The position numbers and the translations under genes are program-made. DNA of 64,000 nucleotides from Planomicrobium sp. CPCC 101110. Its GTDB lineage: Bacteria; Bacillota; Bacilli; Bacillales_A; Planococcaceae. This document shows, one piece after another, positions 7,540 through 16,114 of this stretch. The first letter of the stretch is position 1, and the number at the start of each line of letters is the position of its first letter. The notes under the pieces were generated by a model. That model ran no database searches. It was not told the DNA's origin and was given only the letters and a program-made list of their open reading frames with translations. The stretch lies in contig NZ_VOHD01000003.1 in NCBI RefSeq assembly GCF_007859395.1, positions 273,561 through 337,560 on the forward strand. The letters are read 5' to 3'.

Positions 7540-8561
7540 AAAAATTATTGGGATTACTATTAATGGCAATTATCATTTTAGCAGCGTGCGGCAGACCGGG
7601 CGGCGAATCCACAACAACTTCCGAAGGCGGCGGGGATGAGGAAGTCTACACAATCCGTTTAGCCCACCTGGTCCCGGAAGAGCAGTCTTCCCATGTGGCC
7701 GCAGTGAAATTCAAGGAGAAATTGGAAGCGGAATCAGACGGCCGCCTGAAAGTCGAGTTGTATCCGAACGGGCAATTGTACGGATCTGACCGGGAAGCGA
7801 TCGAAGCGGTCCAGCTCGGCAACGTGGAAATGACGATTCCGGCAGTTGCAGCAATGGCTTCGTTCAACGAAAAGTTCAGCGTCTTCGACCTGCCGTTCCT
7901 GTTCAACAATCATGAAGCCGCATACGAGGCGCTTGACGGGGAACTTGGCCAGAGCTTGTTGAAAGACCTGGAAAACAACGACATCAAGGGGCTTGTCTTC
8001 GGAGAGAACGGCTTCCGCCACGTTTCCAATAACGAAGGTCCGATTGAAAGCCCTGAGGATATGCAGGGGCTGAAGATGCGGACGCTGGAAAGCCCGCTGC
8101 ACACGGACACGTTCAACGCATTCGGCGCGAACGCTTCGCCGTTCGCTTTCGGGGAATTGTACACGGCTCTTCAGCAAGGGACTTACGACGCGATGGATTG
8201 CCCGATTTCCCTCTACTACACGAACAAGTTCTATGAAGTGCAGGATTACCTGACTTTGACAGGGCATGTGTATGCGGCGACGGCTATTTTGGCGAACAAT
8301 GATTTCTACAACAGCCTGCCGGAAGACCTTCAGGCATTGATCATGGAAGGCGCCGAGGAATTCCGCACAGAACAGCGCCAGCTTGCGCAGCAGCAGGACA
8401 CCGAGTTTCTGGAGCAGCTGAAAGCGGAAGGGATGCAGGTGAATGAATTGACGGATGAGCAGCGCAGTGCGTTCCGCGAAGCCGCAGAATCCGTCTATAC
8501 AAAATACGAAGACCAGATCGGCAAGGATTTGATCGACCAGGCGCTTGCCGCGAACGAATAA
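7536..8561 (+). CDS. dctP: TRAP transporter solute-binding lipoprotein, DctP family
   Basis: A 341-residue extracytoplasmic receptor. It starts with a lipoprotein signal peptide (lipobox LAAC, Cys18) and a Gly/Ser/Thr-rich linker. The DctP fold follows with HVAAVKFKEKLEAESDGRL-type and PNGQLYGSDREAIEAVQLGN-type segments, and the substrate-carboxylate Arg is in LKMRTLESP near residue 189. It captures a carboxylate outside the membrane and delivers it to DctQM. It is translationally coupled to the regulator upstream. The co-located 2-hydroxyacid dehydrogenase suggests a hydroxyacid such as lactate or glycolate as ligand, which is inference. Confidence 0.9.
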   Translation: MKKLLGLLLMAIIILAACGRPGGESTTTSEGGGDEEVYTIRLAHLVPEEQSSHVAAVKFKEKLEAESDGRLKVELYPNGQLYGSDREAIEAVQLGNVEMTIPAVAAMASFNEKFSVFDLPFLFNNHEAAYEALDGELGQSLLKDLENNDIKGLVFGENGFRHVSNNEGPIESPEDMQGLKMRTLESPLHTDTFNAFGANASPFAFGELYTALQQGTYDAMDCPISLYYTNKFYEVQDYLTLTGHVYAATAILANNDFYNSLPEDLQALIMEGAEEFRTEQRQLAQQQDTEFLEQLKAEGMQVNELTDEQRSAFREAAESVYTKYEDQIGKDLIDQALAANE

Positions 8562-8583
8562 ATCGAACGCAATGTCGTGAAGG

Positions 8584-8609
8584 ATCAAGGAAGCGATTCC
8601 TTGATTTTT
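8584..8609 (+). terminator. Attenuating hairpin between dctP and dctQ
   Basis: ATCAAGGAA / TTCCTTGAT with a GCGA loop followed by TTTTTC. It lies 22 bases after dctP. A partial terminator here would give more binding protein than membrane subunits, a frequent arrangement in binding-protein operons. Confidence 0.6.
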
Positions 8610-8633
8610 CATTTCTGAAGGGAAGTAGGGGAT

Positions 8634-9128
8634 ATGGTGAAAAAATTCGCGAAAGCAGAGGAAGTTTTTCTTGTCTTGACGCTCATAGCCATGGTGGCAT
8701 TGATCTTCGGCCAGGTGGTCGGCCGCTATGTCTTTTCCAACGCGCCCAGCTGGACAGAAGAGCTGGCGCGCTATATCCACATTTTTCAGGTGTGGATCGG
8801 CGCAAGCTATGCGGTCAAACTGCGGGAGCATATACGTGTGGAGGCATTTATCGGGTTGTTCAAAGGGGTTCCAAGAAAGATTCTTGAAACCCTGTCAGCT
8901 TTGATCTGGTTTGCACTGGCCTTATTTTTGGCTTATTTCGGCACGCAGCTGGTGCTGAGCAGCCTTGACAACGGCCAGGTGACGCCTGCGATGCAGCTGC
9001 CGATGTGGATTCCGTTTCTGGCGATCCCTTTAGGGGGAATTGGGATGGCAATCCGCCTCGTGCAGCAGATTGTGCAGATCTGGCGCGGCGATTACGAGAT
9101 GCACAAGGACGGTGAGCTTCCGGTATGA
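8634..9128 (+). CDS. dctQ: TRAP transporter small permease subunit, DctQ family
   Basis: A 164-residue membrane protein with four hydrophobic segments (about residues 13-33, 47-67, 88-108 and 122-145). It carries the DctQ signature in the first loop (FSNAPSWTEELARY) and LREHIRVEAF. DctQ scaffolds the large DctM transport subunit. Its stop overlaps the dctM start (ATGA), so the two are translationally coupled. Confidence 0.9.
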   Translation: MVKKFAKAEEVFLVLTLIAMVALIFGQVVGRYVFSNAPSWTEELARYIHIFQVWIGASYAVKLREHIRVEAFIGLFKGVPRKILETLSALIWFALALFLAYFGTQLVLSSLDNGQVTPAMQLPMWIPFLAIPLGGIGMAIRLVQQIVQIWRGDYEMHKDGELPV

Positions 9129-10414
9129 CGATTGGAATTTTGTTCGGCACCTTATTCGCCTGTCTGCTGATCGGTGTCCCGATCGCCATCGCGCTCGGCG
9201 TATCGGCGCTTGCAGCCATCTATTTCGGCACCACTTTGCCGCTCGGCATCATCACCCAAAAAGCGTTCACGTCGCTCGATTCGTTCCCGTTGCTTGCAAT
9301 CCCGTTCTTCATGCTTGCCGGCATCCTGATGGGCAAAGGCGGCGTATCCAAACGCCTGCTTGACCTGGCAGCAGCGATGGTCGGCTGGATGACCGGGGGC
9401 CTCAGCATGGTGACGATCCTCGCCTGTATGTTTTTCGCGGCCATTTCCGGTTCCGGCCCGGCAACGGTCGCCGCAATCGGCGGATTCATGATCCCGGCGA
9501 TGGTGGCGCGCAACTACAGCGGCGGCTTCGCTTCCGCGGTTGCGGCATCCGCCGGTTCGATCGGCGTCATCATCCCGCCGAGCATCCCGTTCGTCCTGTA
9601 CGGCGTCATCGGCAGCGTCTCGGTCGGCAGCATGTTCCTGGCCGGAATTCTTCCGGGCCTCCTGATCGGTGCCGTACTGATGATGACGGCGTACATAATC
9701 TCGCGCAAACGCGGCTACCGGCCGGATCCGGCGGATGGGACGAAATTCGTTTTCAAGGACGTCGCCAAAGCTTTCTGGGACGCCAAATGGGCATTGCTCA
9801 TCCCGGTCATCATCCTTGGCGGCATCTACGGCGGGGTTTTCTCGCCTACCGAAGCGGCGGTCGTCGCGGTGGTATATGCCATCATCATCGGCAAGTTCGT
9901 CTACAAGGAGCTGACGTGGCACGGCCTGTTCGAAAGCTTCCGGCAGGCGGTCGTCATCAACGCGACCACGATGATCATCATCGGCCTGTCGGTATCGTTC
10001 GCGTATTTCATGACCATCCAGCAAATACCGGGGGAAATCTCCTCGTACTTGACGGCCTTGTCGACCAACCCGTTTGTCATCTTACTGGCGATCAACTTGC
10101 TGCTTCTGGTGGTCGGAATGTTCATCGATACCATCTCGGCACTCGTCGTCCTGACGCCGATCCTCCTGCCGATTGTCGTTGCGGTCGGCGTCGACCCTGT
10201 GCATTTCGGCGTCATCCTGGTGGCGAACTTGGCGATCGGCTTTATCACGCCGCCTCTTGGCGTCAACTTGTTTGTCGCATCGAGCGTCGGCGGCGTGCAG
10301 TTTGAACGGATTGCCATCGCTGTTTTGCCGTTTATGTTCGCAATGATCGTCTGCCTGCTGGTCATCACGTTCATACCGGAACTGTCTTTGTGGCTGCCGG
10401 GCTTGTATGAGTGA
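9125..10414 (+). CDS. dctM: TRAP transporter large permease subunit, DctM family
   Basis: A 429-residue integral membrane protein of the DctM/ion-transporter superfamily with 11-12 predicted helices. Family motifs are seen: FTSLDSFPLLAIPFFMLAG near residue 48, SGSGPATVAAIGG near 110, IPPSIPFVLYG near 150, and the second-half counterpart TPPLGVNLFVASSV near 375. It is the Na+-coupled transport channel that accepts substrate from DctP. It is the last gene of the gntR-dctPQM unit and is followed by a terminator. Confidence 0.92.
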   Translation: MTIGILFGTLFACLLIGVPIAIALGVSALAAIYFGTTLPLGIITQKAFTSLDSFPLLAIPFFMLAGILMGKGGVSKRLLDLAAAMVGWMTGGLSMVTILACMFFAAISGSGPATVAAIGGFMIPAMVARNYSGGFASAVAASAGSIGVIIPPSIPFVLYGVIGSVSVGSMFLAGILPGLLIGAVLMMTAYIISRKRGYRPDPADGTKFVFKDVAKAFWDAKWALLIPVIILGGIYGGVFSPTEAAVVAVVYAIIIGKFVYKELTWHGLFESFRQAVVINATTMIIIGLSVSFAYFMTIQQIPGEISSYLTALSTNPFVILLAINLLLLVVGMFIDTISALVVLTPILLPIVVAVGVDPVHFGVILVANLAIGFITPPLGVNLFVASSVGGVQFERIAIAVLPFMFAMIVCLLVITFIPELSLWLPGLYE

Positions 10415-10436
10415 GAATATAAGCTGTAAGAATGGA

Positions 10437-10467
10437 AAAGGCTCTCCGAATGACGGAGAGCCTTTTT
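10437..10467 (+). terminator. Terminator of the TRAP operon
   Basis: GGCTCTCCG / CGGAGAGCC with an AATGA loop followed by TTTTTT. Confidence 0.88.
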
Positions 10468-10530
10468 TCTTTGATTCAGCTGTCTTGTGAAACATTATCC
10501 TCTAGTGCAATGCAAAGGTGGAAGCACTGT

Positions 10531-10821
10531 TTACAATAACAGTTCTAATATTTTAACAGCAGCGATTACAAAAAGAAGAAATACATTTAACCAAACAAAA
10601 AATTTAATGATAAACTCTGCCCAAAACTTTTTCTGCAGGCCCAAATAAAAGACAATAGCATAAAATAAAAAACTGCTGATTACATGGAATTCAGAAGATT
10701 TTTCAGTTCCTAAGCCAAAAAAGGATATGAAGATATGGATCGAAGCTGCCAAAGCAAAAGAGACCAAGTAGAATTTCTGTTTTTTTCGTTCAATTTCAGA
10801 TTCCCATTCAAATTTCTTCAT
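10531..10821 (-). CDS. Hypothetical small membrane protein, 96 aa
   Basis: No family recognised. After a charged N terminus (about 18 residues) there are three hydrophobic segments (about residues 19-38, 45-62 and 70-94), so this is an integral membrane protein. A GGAAGAGG ribosome binding site precedes the ATG. The next minus-strand gene upstream is also a small membrane protein; the two may share a transcript. Confidence 0.6.
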   Translation of the reverse strand: MKKFEWESEIERKKQKFYLVSFALAASIHIFISFFGLGTEKSSEFHVISSFLFYAIVFYLGLQKKFWAEFIIKFFVWLNVFLLFVIAAVKILELLL

Positions 10822-10862
10822 TCTATTTCCTCTTCCGATTTTTGGAGTAATTAAAACAAAAG

Positions 10863-11288
10863 CTATTCGACTGTTGCCAACAGCTCCCGTGACTCCATGT
10901 CGAAAATCTTATAGCCAATCTCAAACATATGGTCTTTTGAAACGGTCACTTCACAATAATAAGGAATTGCTTTTCCGTAGGCGTCCAGTTCAGGGATGTC
11001 CGTAAAAGAAAACACGTCATCTGTATCGGGCATCCTGAATGTTGCATCGGCAGTTTTACCTGAAGAAATTTCGATGACGCAGTCCCCTTTGACCACATCA
11101 TATTCTTTCAGCAGTATGTACTTTAGGCTGGGAAGAGTAGTCATCAAAGCCGTACCGCCGATGAGCAAGCCCAAAACGGTCATAGCCACATTATTCAGTG
11201 TAACCTTTTTTTCAAAGTACATAAGCATACATAGGTAAACTGCCATACCAATAAAGAAAATTCCCACTAAGAGAAATGCATAATACAT
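10863..11288 (-). CDS. Hypothetical membrane-anchored protein, 141 aa
   Basis: No family recognised. Two N-terminal hydrophobic segments (about residues 2-24 and 33-55) are followed by an 85-residue domain rich in beta-strand-like stretches with two Cys residues (KGDCVIEI and YYCEVTV). That domain could be extracellular and disulfide-linked or a cytoplasmic beta domain. An AGGAAGTG ribosome binding site precedes the ATG. Confidence 0.6.
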   Translation of the reverse strand: MYYAFLLVGIFFIGMAVYLCMLMYFEKKVTLNNVAMTVLGLLIGGTALMTTLPSLKYILLKEYDVVKGDCVIEISSGKTADATFRMPDTDDVFSFTDIPELDAYGKAIPYYCEVTVSKDHMFEIGYKIFDMESRELLATVE

Positions 11289-11372
11289 TTTTTCACTTCC
11301 TGCAATTGATGGATAAGGAGCTTTACGTAGCTATAGCTTTAAAGTTTCAAACGATGCAACTTGACCAGTATG

Positions 11373-11726
11373 TTAAAAAGCATACTGGAAAAGCGCATAA
11401 TAAAGCGGACCAAGCAGGAAGAGCATGAAAACTCCGGCGAAAAGATCCATGGAGCGCGAACCCTCCTCATCGGCCTCGACGAGCGAGCCCTTCAGGAAGA
11501 AATAGAAGAAAACATCCCACAGCAGCACGCCGAAAAAGACGATCTGCCAAAAGAACGGCGTCAGGATTTCGCGGTGTGTGACAAAACCGAAAAGCCCGAC
11601 CCAAGCGATGGCGGAAACGGCCAGGTCAATCAGGAAAACGATGTTCTTATAGCCGCCATGAATCAGATAGGCGATGGATAAAGTGGCCAAAAAGGCGGCG
11701 TAGATGTACCAAAAGATTTGTATCAT
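11373..11726 (-). CDS. Hypothetical membrane protein, 117 aa, four TM segments
   Basis: Not assigned to a named family. Four hydrophobic helices are visible (about residues 4-22, 27-48, 58-78 and 93-114), with a short acidic loop EADEEGSRSMD before the last. Base composition is GC-rich like the core genome, in contrast to the two small membrane genes to its left. Nothing in the sequence shows function. Confidence 0.6.
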   Translation of the reverse strand: MIQIFWYIYAAFLATLSIAYLIHGGYKNIVFLIDLAVSAIAWVGLFGFVTHREILTPFFWQIVFFGVLLWDVFFYFFLKGSLVEADEEGSRSMDLFAGVFMLFLLGPLYYALFQYAF

Positions 11727-11878
11727 ATTTTTAGTTCCTTTTTAGATAGAATGGATGCATAAAGCAACAGTTTCCATTTTAACACTATTTTAAAATAAGA
11801 AGTTGAAATAAACCTAGGAGAAAATTACCCAATTGTCCGAAAGCTGTATAATAGAACGTATAAACAATGAGCAAAAAC

Positions 11879-11897
11879 AAGCGGGAAGAACCCGCTT
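11879..11897 (+). promoter_or_regulatory. 5' UTR hairpin upstream of the HU-like gene
   Basis: AAGCGGG / CCCGCTT with an AAGAA loop, between a TATAAT box at 11847-11852 and the AGGAGG ribosome binding site. Only two T residues follow within the stem, so it is more likely an mRNA-stabilising or regulatory hairpin than a terminator. Confidence 0.4.
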
Positions 11898-11918
11898 CTT
11901 ATACAGGAGGAAAACAAG

Positions 11919-12479
11919 ATGAACAAAACCGAACTGATCCAGGCAGTTTCAAATAAAACAAAGTTGCCAAAAGACCAGGCAAGCAAGGCGCTCAACGAAA
12001 TTCTCAGCAGCATCACCCAAGCCCTCAAGAGCGGCGAAGAAGTGAAGATTAACGACTTCGGCGCATTCCAAGTGGCTGAAAAAGCCGAGCGCAAAGGCCG
12101 CAACCCGCAATCAGGCGAGGAAATCACCATCGCCGCTTCCAAAGCGCCGCAGTTCAAGGCGGCAAAAACGCTGAAAGACGCGGTGAACGGCCGCGATTGG
12201 ATCGAAGACCTTCTTGCGGCAGAGAAGCTAACCGAGGAAGAGGCGAAAGTTCTCAGTTTTGTGGTGGAGGAGAACCGGAAGGCGAAAGAGGCGGATGGGG
12301 AATCAGAAGAACGAATCTCAGTTGAAGTGAAGGACATTGCGGATGCGTTGGAATTGGACTTTAGAGAAACTGAGAGCATTGCAAACCGGTTGATTGGGAA
12401 GAGGATATTGAATACGGAAGTGTTTACGAGCCAGATTGACAGTGTTTTTTTGAGAGCTAATTACCGGAAGTATATTTAA
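11919..12479 (+). CDS. HU-family DNA-binding protein with a C-terminal extension, 186 aa
   Basis: Residues 1-91 are a complete HU/IHF protein. They include the dimer core MNKTELIQAVSNKT, the DFGAF turn and the DNA-arm region RKGRNPQSGEEI followed by APQFKAAKTLKDAV. HU normally ends here at about 90 residues. An extra 95 residues follow, acidic at first (LTEEEAKVLSF, KEADGESEE) and then helical, with a possible winged-helix element (VKDIADALELDFRETESIANRLIGKRIL). The last third of the gene is less GC-rich than the first. The NUDIX gene begins about 20 bases after the stop, so this HU variant may be co-transcribed with the defence genes. Confidence 0.85.
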   Translation: MNKTELIQAVSNKTKLPKDQASKALNEILSSITQALKSGEEVKINDFGAFQVAEKAERKGRNPQSGEEITIAASKAPQFKAAKTLKDAVNGRDWIEDLLAAEKLTEEEAKVLSFVVEENRKAKEADGESEERISVEVKDIADALELDFRETESIANRLIGKRILNTEVFTSQIDSVFLRANYRKYI

Positions 12480-12498
12480 GAAAGTGAGGAGAAACGTA

Positions 12499-12903
12499 TT
12501 GAAAAAGAAAATCCATGTCGTAGGAGCAGTCATTACAGACGGAGAAAAGATCTTATGCGCACAACGCGGAACTGAAAAAGCATTGCCAGGACTATGGGAG
12601 TTTCCAGGTGGGAAAATAGAGTCAGATGAAACACCACAACAAGCCCTACAGCGCGAAATTAAAGAAGAAATGCATTGTGATATAGAAATAGGCGAGCAAG
12701 TAGAACACACTGTCTACGAATATGATTTCGGTATTGTTCATTTAACAACTTTCTACTGCAATTTAGTAGAAGGTACACCGGTCCTTACAGAACATACCGC
12801 TATTGAATGGCTAAAACCACATGAATTAGAAACTTTGGAATGGGCGCCAGCTGATATTCCAGCAATCGAGAAAATAGCTCAAACCTTTGTTACTCAAGAC
12901 TAA
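12499..12903 (+). CDS. NUDIX hydrolase ((d)NTP pyrophosphohydrolase, MutT-like)
   Basis: A 134-residue NUDIX enzyme. The Nudix box spans about residues 38-60 (GGKIESDE then REIKEE), with the Glu residues that bind Mg2+ intact; the usual Gly after EE is replaced. The MutT-type GLWEFPGG lead-in suggests nucleotide or oxidised-nucleotide substrates. The start is TTG at 12499 because GAGGAG lies eight bases upstream; a GTG at 12484 would contain that ribosome binding site. The DUF3427 helicase follows after 21 bases. NUDIX-helicase pairs of this type are, to my knowledge, frequent in defence islands; substrate and role here are unknown. Confidence 0.85.
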   Translation: MKKKIHVVGAVITDGEKILCAQRGTEKALPGLWEFPGGKIESDETPQQALQREIKEEMHCDIEIGEQVEHTVYEYDFGIVHLTTFYCNLVEGTPVLTEHTAIEWLKPHELETLEWAPADIPAIEKIAQTFVTQD

Positions 12904-12924
12904 GAAAATGAATGGGGACCTTAC

Positions 12925-15822
12925 ATGGATTTACTACAGAATTTGCAGGAGTCTTTATACAAAGGATTTATCGACCAAACGCAACATAGCGGCGAGCGGT
13001 TTAAACCAACTTTGTTGGTCAATAACACCCAAACGAATGAGAACGTTTTAAATACATTGCTTGAAGAATTAGACCACTGCCAGTCCTTTCTTTTTTCTGT
13101 AGCATTTGTAACTGAAAGTGGTCTGGCGACGCTTAAATCTCACTTTTCAGACCTTCAGCAAAAAGGGATAAAAGGCCGAATTTTGACGTCCACATTTCTT
13201 AACTTCAACCAACCAAAAGTGTTCAAAGAACTGCTTAAAATTACCAATGTTGAAGTTCGGTTGGCTAATAAAAAAGGCTTTCACTCTAAAGGATACATAT
13301 TCAATCATGAAACGCATCATTCTTTGATTGTTGGAAGCTCTAACCTTACCGCTAACGCTTTAAAAGTAAATTACGAATGGAACGTAAAGCTTACGTCACT
13401 TGAAAATGGCGAAATCGTTAATCACTTTAACGATCAGTTTAAAGATGTGTGGGAAACGTCTATTCCATTAACAGATGAATGGATTCGAACATACGAAAGC
13501 ACTTATGTTCCACTCGAAAATAACCGAGAAGCGGGCGTTGTTACAGACTTTCCAATTGCTTATGAAACAAATTCGATAAAAGGTGCATTGCAAATCACGC
13601 CAAATAAAATGCAGCAAGCCGCTCTTCAAGAGATTCAAACCGTGCGAGAGATGGGAAATGACAAGGGATTAGTTGTCTCCGCAACTGGAACAGGAAAGAC
13701 GTATTTGTCCGCATTTGATGTTCGGAGTTTTGCGCCGAAACGAATGCTTTTCATCGTGCACCGGGAACAAATTCTCCAAAAAGCAAAGTCTGATTTTATG
13801 CGTATTCTAGGTGGAGCGGAAGAAGACTTTGGTATTCTTTCAGGCTCTTCAAGACAAACCCATGCGCGGTATTTATTTGCGACAATCCAAACCATCTCAA
13901 AAGAAGATACATTGCGCCAACTCGATCCACAAGCATTCGATTATATTTTGATCGATGAAGTACATAAAGCAGGGGCAAAATCTTATCAAAAAGTAATTGA
14001 TCATTTCCGTCCAAAATTCTTAATGGGAATGACGGCTACTCCTGAACGAACTGACGATTTTAATATATACGAGCTATTCGATTACAATGTTGCCTATGAG
14101 ATCCGCCTTCAAGAAGCGCTAGAAGAAGACATGCTGTGTCCGTTTCACTATTTTGGTGTTACCGATATTGACCTAGGCGATGAAATCACAGACAAAACGA
14201 AGAGCTTCTCAAAGTTGGTTACAGAAGAACGCGTCAATCACATTCTTCAAAAAATTAATTACTATGGCTTCTCAGGAGAAAAGGTTCGAGGATTAATGTT
14301 TTGCAGTAGAAAAGAAGAAGCTGTAAAGCTTTCAATTGAGTTGAATAAGAGAGGCTTAAAAACGGTAGCATTAACAGGAGATAATTCGCAAGATGATCGT
14401 ATCCAACAAGTTGAGAAACTAGAGAACGGGCAGTTAGATTATATTTTAACCGTCGATATTTTCAACGAAGGAATCGATATTCCAAGTGTTAACCAAGTAG
14501 TTATGCTGCGTCAAACTCAGTCGAGCATCATCTTTATCCAACAGCTTGGTCGCGGTCTGCGAAAGCATGGGTCTAAAGAATATGTAACAATCATCGATTT
14601 TATCGGCAATTATAAAAACAATTACTTAATCCCGATTGCCTTATCAGGAGACCGTTCTCAAAACAAAGACAATATCCGCCGGCATATGAAAGACACGAGC
14701 TATATTAAAGGTGTCTCTACTGTTAACTTTGAAGAAATTGCGAAGAACCGCGTGTTTAGTGCAATTCAAACGAGTAACTTAACCGCCTTAAAATTACTGA
14801 GAGAAGCTTATATTGAACTGAAAAATCGAATTGGTCATGTGCCGAAATTGCATGACTTTATTGTTCATAACTCAATCGATCCTCTTGTCATTGTTAAAGA
14901 CTATCCAAATTATTACCGCTTCTTGTTGAAATTAAAAGAAACAGAAGAAATATTTTCAACATACGAAGAACAAGTGATAACAATGATTTCGCAAGAACTG
15001 CTAAACGGAAAACGAAAGCATGAAATTCTTTTGCTTGAACTTCTTCTGAAGGATGAGCAGGTATCAAAAGAAGATTATCTTTGCCAATTAAAACAACAAG
15101 GCTGCACGACGAAAGAAGATACCATTGCATCAGTAGAGCGTGTTTTAGATTTGTCCTTTTTCAATTCGGGCCCTCAAAAGAAATACGGAAATAAAGCAAT
15201 TGTAGTGCTAAACCAGCAAGGATCCTATTCTTTCAATGAGAAAATTGTGCGGCAATTAAAATCCCATTCTAATTTTAAAGAAACGCTTATCGATCTTATC
15301 GAAACAGCCATGGCATTAAGCGAAGAATATTCGTGCGAGAAGCCATTGACTCTCTATAAAAAGTACACAAGAAAAGATGCGTGTAGATTGTTAAATTGGC
15401 ATAGCGATGAAGGCTCAACGATGTATGGCTATAAAACCAAACATGGGACCTGCCCGATTTTTGTTACTTATCACAAGAACGAAGAAGTTGAGTCGAGTGT
15501 GGCTTACACTGAAGGATTTGTGAATCCAGAAATCTTCAAGTGGTCGACAAGAAGCAATCGTACATTAGCATCTGAAGAAGTTCGAAAAATTATCCAAGCA
15601 AAAGAACTAGGAATCGATCTGCATCTATTCGTGAAAAAAGATGATGACGAAGGAACTGATTTTTACTACTTAGGCGAAGTTACGCCAGATAAAAATGCAA
15701 TAGAACAAAGTGTGATGAAAGATAAGAATAACAAGGAGATTCCTGTTGTTCATATGCATTTAGTGATGGAGAATAGTTTGGATGGTAAGTTGTATCATTA
15801 TATTGCTAGTGAAGTAATTTAA
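12925..15822 (+). CDS. PLD-like/SF2 helicase with C-terminal DUF3427 domain, 965 aa
   Basis: A three-part protein. A phospholipase-D-like domain lies in residues about 20-200 (one HxK-type motif, HSK near 120, and GSSNLTANAL), potentially nuclease-like. A superfamily 2 helicase follows: Walker A ATGTGKT at 253-259, DEVH at 344-347, TATPERT near 370, the IFNEGIDIPSVNQV motif near 510 and QLGRGLRKHG near 540. The C terminus from about residue 815 is DUF3427-like (YTRKDACRLLNW, then GYKTKHGTCPIFVTYH). Such proteins act on DNA in phage or plasmid restriction by inference. The gene has its own terminator, and the AT-rich composition starts around the NUDIX gene before it. Confidence 0.85.
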   Translation: MDLLQNLQESLYKGFIDQTQHSGERFKPTLLVNNTQTNENVLNTLLEELDHCQSFLFSVAFVTESGLATLKSHFSDLQQKGIKGRILTSTFLNFNQPKVFKELLKITNVEVRLANKKGFHSKGYIFNHETHHSLIVGSSNLTANALKVNYEWNVKLTSLENGEIVNHFNDQFKDVWETSIPLTDEWIRTYESTYVPLENNREAGVVTDFPIAYETNSIKGALQITPNKMQQAALQEIQTVREMGNDKGLVVSATGTGKTYLSAFDVRSFAPKRMLFIVHREQILQKAKSDFMRILGGAEEDFGILSGSSRQTHARYLFATIQTISKEDTLRQLDPQAFDYILIDEVHKAGAKSYQKVIDHFRPKFLMGMTATPERTDDFNIYELFDYNVAYEIRLQEALEEDMLCPFHYFGVTDIDLGDEITDKTKSFSKLVTEERVNHILQKINYYGFSGEKVRGLMFCSRKEEAVKLSIELNKRGLKTVALTGDNSQDDRIQQVEKLENGQLDYILTVDIFNEGIDIPSVNQVVMLRQTQSSIIFIQQLGRGLRKHGSKEYVTIIDFIGNYKNNYLIPIALSGDRSQNKDNIRRHMKDTSYIKGVSTVNFEEIAKNRVFSAIQTSNLTALKLLREAYIELKNRIGHVPKLHDFIVHNSIDPLVIVKDYPNYYRFLLKLKETEEIFSTYEEQVITMISQELLNGKRKHEILLLELLLKDEQVSKEDYLCQLKQQGCTTKEDTIASVERVLDLSFFNSGPQKKYGNKAIVVLNQQGSYSFNEKIVRQLKSHSNFKETLIDLIETAMALSEEYSCEKPLTLYKKYTRKDACRLLNWHSDEGSTMYGYKTKHGTCPIFVTYHKNEEVESSVAYTEGFVNPEIFKWSTRSNRTLASEEVRKIIQAKELGIDLHLFVKKDDDEGTDFYYLGEVTPDKNAIEQSVMKDKNNKEIPVVHMHLVMENSLDGKLYHYIASEVI

Positions 15823-15846
15823 TTGTTAGCATAAATCTACATGAAA

Positions 15847-15884
15847 ATGCCCTAAAGCTAATTTGATAGCTTTAGGGCATTTTC
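15847..15884 (+). terminator. Terminator after the DUF3427 helicase
   Basis: ATGCCCTAAAGCTA / TAGCTTTAGGGCAT with a six-base loop followed by TTTT. It separates the NUDIX-helicase unit from the dptF-like operon. Confidence 0.85.
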
Positions 15885-16114
15885 CTATAAAGAAAAAACT
15901 TCATGAAAATATCTGTATGAAAAAAATTCAAATAAAGAGGAATAATAATATAAGTTTCATACAAACTTTCTAAATATAATAACTCCAAAAATTAGTTTGA
16001 AATATTTTCTTAATTAATTCCCAATTGTTGTTATTTTATTGCGAAGGAAATGGTAATATAGCATTATTATATGTAATTAATTATGAAACTTAACAGGAAA
16101 AAGAGGTGCCCTAA
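15885..16114 (+). other. AT-rich intergenic region, probable promoter of the dptFGH-like operon
   Basis: No ORF with a ribosome binding site is visible. TAATAT near 16053 could be a -10 element, but no convincing -35 is at the right distance. AAAGAGGTG just before 16115 is the ribosome binding site of the next gene. Confidence 0.35.

Noticed and set aside
7734..8831. Minus-strand ORF of 365 aa spanning dctP and the start of dctQ
   Set aside because: Antisense to two well-supported TRAP genes; no ribosome binding site and an Arg/His/Phe-rich composition typical of shadow frames.
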